From positions 1-9,124 of the forward strand of contig CALAXC010000257.1 of the NCBI GenBank assembly GCA_937894775.1: a stretch of 9,124 bases of DNA. The letters run 5' to 3'. This DNA comes from an uncultured Clostridia bacterium. Its GTDB lineage: Bacteria > Bacillota > Clostridia > Oscillospirales > CAG-272. Below, one piece after another: positions 6,103-9,124 of the stretch. The notes beneath the pieces are model-generated. The model had not been told where the DNA came from, searched no databases, and saw nothing but the letters and a program-made list of their open reading frames with translations. Positions within the stretch are counted from its first letter, which is position 1. Every line of letters starts with the position of its first letter. Both the position numbers and the translations under genes were made by a program.

Positions 6103-7758
6103 ATGCCGAAGGAAAATGTAGTTATAGGTGTTTACAATGCACCTCATCGCAGTTTGTTTCACGCACTCGGACTTACGGAAGAAGAACAGAAAAGACCGCT
6201 GATCGGTATTGTAAGCTCATATAATGAGATCGTACCCGGACATATGAATCTTGATAAAATAGTTGATGCCGTAAAGCTCGGTGTTGCGATGGCGGGCGGT
6301 ACACCTATTGTGTTTCCTGCGATCGCGGTATGTGACGGTATTGCTATGGGACATACGGGAATGAAATATTCACTCGTCACCCGTGATCTGATCGCAGACT
6401 CTACCGAGGCAATGGCACTTGCTCACGGCTTTGACGGTCTTGTGATGGTTCCTAACTGTGATAAAAATGTTCCGGGACTTCTTATGGCAGCGGCAAGAGT
6501 GAATATTCCTACTGTATTTGTAAGCGGAGGTCCTATGCTCGCAGGGCGGGTTGAGGGGAAGAAAACCAGCCTTTCCTCTATGTTTGAGGCGGTCGGCGCA
6601 TATAACGCAGGCAAAATAGACGGTGAAAAATTATACGAATATGAATGTAAGACCTGCCCTACTTGCGGTTCTTGTTCGGGTATGTATACCGCAAATTCTA
6701 TGAACTGCCTGACCGAAGCGCTTGGAATGGGACTTGGCGGAAACGGTACGATACCCGCAGTCTATTCTGCACGTATCGAGCTTGCGAAGCACGCAGGTAT
6801 GGCAGTAATGGAATTGATCCGCAAAAATATTTGTCCCCGTGATATTATGACAAAAGAAGCACTTATGAACGCTCTGACTGTGGATATGGCACTCGGTTGT
6901 TCTACTAACAGTATGCTTCATCTACCCGCGATCGCTCATGAATGCGGAGTAGAGTTGAATCTCGATATTGCTAATGAGATCAGTGCGGTAACCCCAAATC
7001 TCTGTCATCTTGCTCCCGCAGGGCGTACTTATATGGAGGATCTGAACGAGGCGGGCGGTGTTTATGCCGTTATGAATGAGTTGACTAAAAAAAATTTGCT
7101 TAATACGAGCTGTATGACGGTTACGGGGAAGACTATTGGAGAGAATATTGCAGGCTGTGTCAACCTTGATCACAGTATTATTCGTCCTATTGAAGATCCG
7201 TATAGTGAAACGGGCGGAATCGCGGTGCTAAAAGGAAACCTTGCTCCCGAGGGCAGTGTGGTAAAACGTTCTGCCGTTCTTCCCGAAATGTTGGTACACG
7301 AAGGCCCTGCAAAGGTATTTGACTCAGAAGAGGAAGCACAGGCGGCAATCAATGCGGGAAAAATTGTTGCAGGAGATGTGGTTGTTATCCGCTATGAAGG
7401 ACCTAAGGGCGGTCCGGGTATGCGAGAAATGCTGAATCCCACCTCTGCTATTATGGGAATGGGACTTGGAAACAGTGTAGCACTCATCACCGATGGGCGT
7501 TTTAGCGGAGCGACAAGAGGTGCTTGCATAGGTCACGTCACTCCCGAAGCGGCTTCTGGCGGTTTGATAGGCGTGGTCGAGGATGGCGATATCATTAGTA
7601 TCGATATTCCCAAAAACACTATTGAGCTGAAAGTCGATGAGGCTATCCTTTCCGAGCGTATGAAAAAATTTGTGCCTAAAAAGAAAGAACTTTCAGGTTA
7701 TCTTAAGCGATATGCGGCTCTTGTATCGGGGGGTGCTACAGGGGCGATACTGAATTGA
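6103..7758 (+). CDS. ilvD: Dihydroxy-acid dehydratase
   Basis: Fe-S dehydratase converting the dihydroxy acids to 2-oxoisovalerate and 2-oxo-3-methylvalerate, the last step before transamination. The 551 residues match the family. Visible motifs: APHRSL (13-18), NEIVPGH (41-47), AVCDGIAMGH (75-84, Mg-binding D78), PNCDKNVPG (117-125, cluster C119 and lysine K121), CPTCGSCSGMYTANSMNC (185-202, cluster cysteine C191), and near the C-terminus GRFSGATRG with the catalytic serine. The CPTCGSCSGM form resembles E. coli IlvD, whose oxygen-labile [4Fe-4S] cluster suits an anaerobe; cluster type is inferred. ATG 6103 has a strong AGGAGGTGG (6090-6098). An in-frame TTG at 6085 overlaps the ilvC stop and precedes that site, so it is rejected. 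Last gene of the operon; no clear terminator follows. Confidence 0.95.
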   Translation: MPKENVVIGVYNAPHRSLFHALGLTEEEQKRPLIGIVSSYNEIVPGHMNLDKIVDAVKLGVAMAGGTPIVFPAIAVCDGIAMGHTGMKYSLVTRDLIADSTEAMALAHGFDGLVMVPNCDKNVPGLLMAAARVNIPTVFVSGGPMLAGRVEGKKTSLSSMFEAVGAYNAGKIDGEKLYEYECKTCPTCGSCSGMYTANSMNCLTEALGMGLGGNGTIPAVYSARIELAKHAGMAVMELIRKNICPRDIMTKEALMNALTVDMALGCSTNSMLHLPAIAHECGVELNLDIANEISAVTPNLCHLAPAGRTYMEDLNEAGGVYAVMNELTKKNLLNTSCMTVTGKTIGENIAGCVNLDHSIIRPIEDPYSETGGIAVLKGNLAPEGSVVKRSAVLPEMLVHEGPAKVFDSEEEAQAAINAGKIVAGDVVVIRYEGPKGGPGMREMLNPTSAIMGMGLGNSVALITDGRFSGATRGACIGHVTPEAASGGLIGVVEDGDIISIDIPKNTIELKVDEAILSERMKKFVPKKKELSGYLKRYAALVSGGATGAILN

Positions 7759-7776
7759 CACAGAAAAGTATTTTTC

Positions 7777-7805
7777 TTGATTTATTCAGATATGTGTGGT
7801 ATAAT
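7777..7805 (+). promoter_or_regulatory. Sigma-A promoter of the nitroreductase gene
   Basis: TTGATT (7777-7782), a 17-bp spacer and a perfect TATAAT (7800-7805) with an upstream TG at 7797-7798 (extended -10). The predicted transcript starts near 7812, about 33 nt before the nitroreductase ATG. It separates this gene from the ilv operon, although read-through from ilvD is possible because no intrinsic terminator lies between. Confidence 0.8.
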
Positions 7806-7844
7806 AATCATATATAGATTGAAAAATAATAATTGGAGATAAAA

Positions 7845-8366
7845 ATGGATTTTGAAAAATTGATTTCAGACCGATATTCTGTACGCAACTTCAGATCGGA
7901 GCATTTGCCTAAGGCAGTAGTAGACAGAATTCTGGACGCAGGTCATAAAGCACCCACAGGGTGTAATTACCAGCCTCAAAGAATTATTGTTATGAATACC
8001 GATGAGTCGATTGCAAAACTGAAAAAATATACCAAATGTCATTTTAATGCGCCTACTGCTATGCTTGTTTGTCATAACAAAGAAGAAAGCTGGGTAAGAA
8101 AATATGACGGTGCGCTCTCTTCTTCGGTGGATGCGGTTATTGTTACAACGTATATGATGCTTGGCGCACAAAATGAAGGTGTTGGCAGTTGTTGGGTGAT
8201 GCATTTTGATCCTTTTGCAATGCGTGAGACATTTAATATTCCCGATAATGTTGAACCTATTGCTTTGCTTGTGATGGGATATCTTTCGGATGATGCAAAG
8301 CCTCTCGATATGCATTTTAAGTCACGTCCGATCGAAGAAACGGTTTTTTATGAAGGATTCAAATAA
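7845..8366 (+). CDS. Nitroreductase-family FMN protein
   Basis: A 173-residue member of the nitroreductase superfamily, small homodimeric cytosolic flavoproteins that reduce nitro groups, quinones or other acceptors with NAD(P)H. Seen: the N-terminal FMN-phosphate motif RYSVRNF (R10, S12, R14), APTGCNYQPQR (36-46) where family members usually have APSGxNxQPW, GVGSCWV (112-118) and the PIALLVMGY strand (138-146) before the C-terminal segment. The natural substrate cannot be told from sequence. The start is ATG 7845; a TTG at 7833 is inside the GGAG site (7835-7838). It has its own promoter and is followed by a 14-bp gap and another ORF, so it likely heads a short transcript. Confidence 0.85.
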   Translation: MDFEKLISDRYSVRNFRSEHLPKAVVDRILDAGHKAPTGCNYQPQRIIVMNTDESIAKLKKYTKCHFNAPTAMLVCHNKEESWVRKYDGALSSSVDAVIVTTYMMLGAQNEGVGSCWVMHFDPFAMRETFNIPDNVEPIALLVMGYLSDDAKPLDMHFKSRPIEETVFYEGFK

Positions 8367-8380
8367 TAAGAGGTGTTAAG

Positions 8381-9022
8381 ATGTATTTTGATGATTTAAA
8401 GATCGGTATGACGGTGGAAACTGCGCCTGCTGTAATTGAAAAAGAAAAAAGCATTTGTGAGGATTTTTGCGTATCCTTACCTAAGGTTTTGGTGGTTAAT
8501 GGTGACGGTAGTGACCGTGAAATATTAAACGAAGAGGGACTAAAAGATATGGATGCTTTTGTTTCTCTTACAGGTATGGATGAGCAAAATATACTTATTT
8601 CTTCTTATGCTTCATCTCAGGATGTACCAAAGGTTATCGCAAAAATCAACCGCGAAGAATTAATGCCACTGGCAGAAAACTTAGGGCTTGACACCTTTAT
8701 TTCCCCTAAAAAACTCATTTCTGATGTTTTGGTAAAATACGCAAGAGCACTCGAAAACTCGCAAGACAGCAGTATGGAAACGCTTTATAAGGTTATGGAT
8801 GATAAGGTAGAAGTTTTAGAGTTTTTAGTTAGAGAAAAACGAGAATTTACAGGTGTTAATTTTAAGAAATTGTCTTTGAAACCGAACATTCTTATTGCTG
8901 GTATTGTTAGAGACAAAAAGACAATTATTCCCTCCGGTGAAGATATGATGCTTCCGGGAGATAAAGTTATAGTGCTTGCGGCTAAGCAGAGAATTAATGA
9001 TTTGTCTGACATTGTAAGGTGA
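8381..9022 (+). CDS. trkA: Chimeric ORF: MaoC-like start fused to TrkA C-terminal part
   Basis: The 213-residue ORF has a good ribosome binding site (AAGAGGTG, 8368-8375), but its parts do not belong together. Residues 1-18 (MYFDDLKIGMTVETAPAV) read like the start of a MaoC-type hotdog hydratase. From about IEKEK (19-23) onward the protein matches the later part of TrkA, the cytosolic NAD-binding regulator of the Trk potassium channel: LPKVLVVNGDGSD, DAFVSLTGMDEQNIL, VPKVIAKINREE, ISPKKLISD, METLYKV, then a C-terminal RCK_C domain ending PGDKVIVLAA. TrkA normally has about 450 residues with two RCK units. Here the whole first unit and the GxGxxG start of the second are missing, so it should not work as normal TrkA. 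The adjacent trkH supports the TrkA identity. A deletion or assembly misjoin at the A/G-rich sequence 8435-8452 is likely. Confidence 0.8.
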   Translation: MYFDDLKIGMTVETAPAVIEKEKSICEDFCVSLPKVLVVNGDGSDREILNEEGLKDMDAFVSLTGMDEQNILISSYASSQDVPKVIAKINREELMPLAENLGLDTFISPKKLISDVLVKYARALENSQDSSMETLYKVMDDKVEVLEFLVREKREFTGVNFKKLSLKPNILIAGIVRDKKTIIPSGEDMMLPGDKVIVLAAKQRINDLSDIVR

Positions 9023-9029
9023 AATATTT

Positions 9030-9124
9030 ATGAATCGTAAAATGGTTTTTTATATGTTGGGGCAGATTTTAAAATTAGAAGGCGCGCTTTTGAGTTTGCC
9101 TCTTTTATGCTCCGCTATTTATAG
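9030..9124 (+). CDS. trkH: TrkH potassium uptake membrane protein, N-terminal fragment
   Basis: ATG 9030 opens a frame that runs off the right edge after 31 full codons: MNRKMVFYMLGQILK, then a hydrophobic stretch LEGALLSLPLLCSAIY that begins the first membrane helix. This is the usual N-terminus of Gram-positive TrkH/KtrB-type potassium channel subunits. AAGGTG (9016-9021), overlapping the end of the trkA-like ORF, gives the ribosome binding site, and only 7 bp separate the genes, as in normal trkA-trkH operons. It sits in the membrane and is gated by TrkA, whose gene upstream appears damaged. Confidence 0.8.
   Translation, partial: MNRKMVFYMLGQILKLEGALLSLPLLCSAIY

Noticed and set aside
7763..7778. 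Hairpin AGAAAA/TTTTCT after ilvD as a terminator
   Set aside because: Only 6 A-T-rich pairs, no following T-run, and it overlaps the -35 region of the next promoter.
7866..8315. 149-codon open frame on the - strand opposite the nitroreductase gene
   Set aside because: Antisense shadow with no motif; the + strand frame has clear family signatures, a promoter and a ribosome binding site.

Overview
The window looks like a chromosomal piece of a low-to-mid GC Gram-positive anaerobe, most likely a gut Clostridia of the Oscillospiraceae/Ruminococcaceae type. The pointers are a T-box leader, consensus sigma-A promoters with extended -10 elements, strong AGGAGG-type ribosome binding sites and the protein sequences themselves. 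Genus-level placement is not possible by eye. All genes I can support are on the + strand.

Region 1 (1-540): the AT-rich tail of an unrecognised upstream gene, then a strong intrinsic terminator (365-416) and an AT-palindromic stretch. Region 2 (543-1056): a perfect TTGACA-17-TATAAT promoter and a roughly 460-nt T-box riboswitch leader. The leader is unusual: the tRNA-reading Stem I / Stem II part occurs twice in tandem (596-770 and 771-951) but there is only one antiterminator/terminator (973-1056). By alignment the two units carry different candidate specifier codons, CTC (Leu) and ATC (Ile).

Region 3 (1114-7758): a compact branched-chain amino acid operon, ilvA-ridA-[small broken ORF]-ilvB-ilvN-ilvC-ilvD. 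IlvA makes 2-oxobutyrate from threonine and RidA clears its reactive enamine/imine intermediate. IlvB/IlvN condense pyruvate with 2-oxobutyrate or a second pyruvate, IlvC reduces and isomerises, and IlvD dehydrates to the 2-oxo acids of isoleucine and valine. The transaminase (ilvE) and leucine genes are not in the window. Between ridA and ilvB is a well-initiated small ORF that appears broken by loss of one A in an A-run.

Region 4 (7777-9124): a second consensus promoter drives a small nitroreductase-family flavoprotein. It is followed by an open reading frame that looks chimeric: its first ~18-23 residues resemble the start of a MaoC-like hydratase, while the rest is the C-terminal portion of a TrkA potassium-uptake regulator lacking its first RCK domain and second GxGxxG motif. 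The start of trkH follows and runs off the window.

The main points for a second look are the double-Stem-I T-box, the MaoC/TrkA join at a short purine-rich sequence, and two apparent single-A frameshifts (near 172-175 and 2751-2755). The last three could be biology or assembly/sequencing error.
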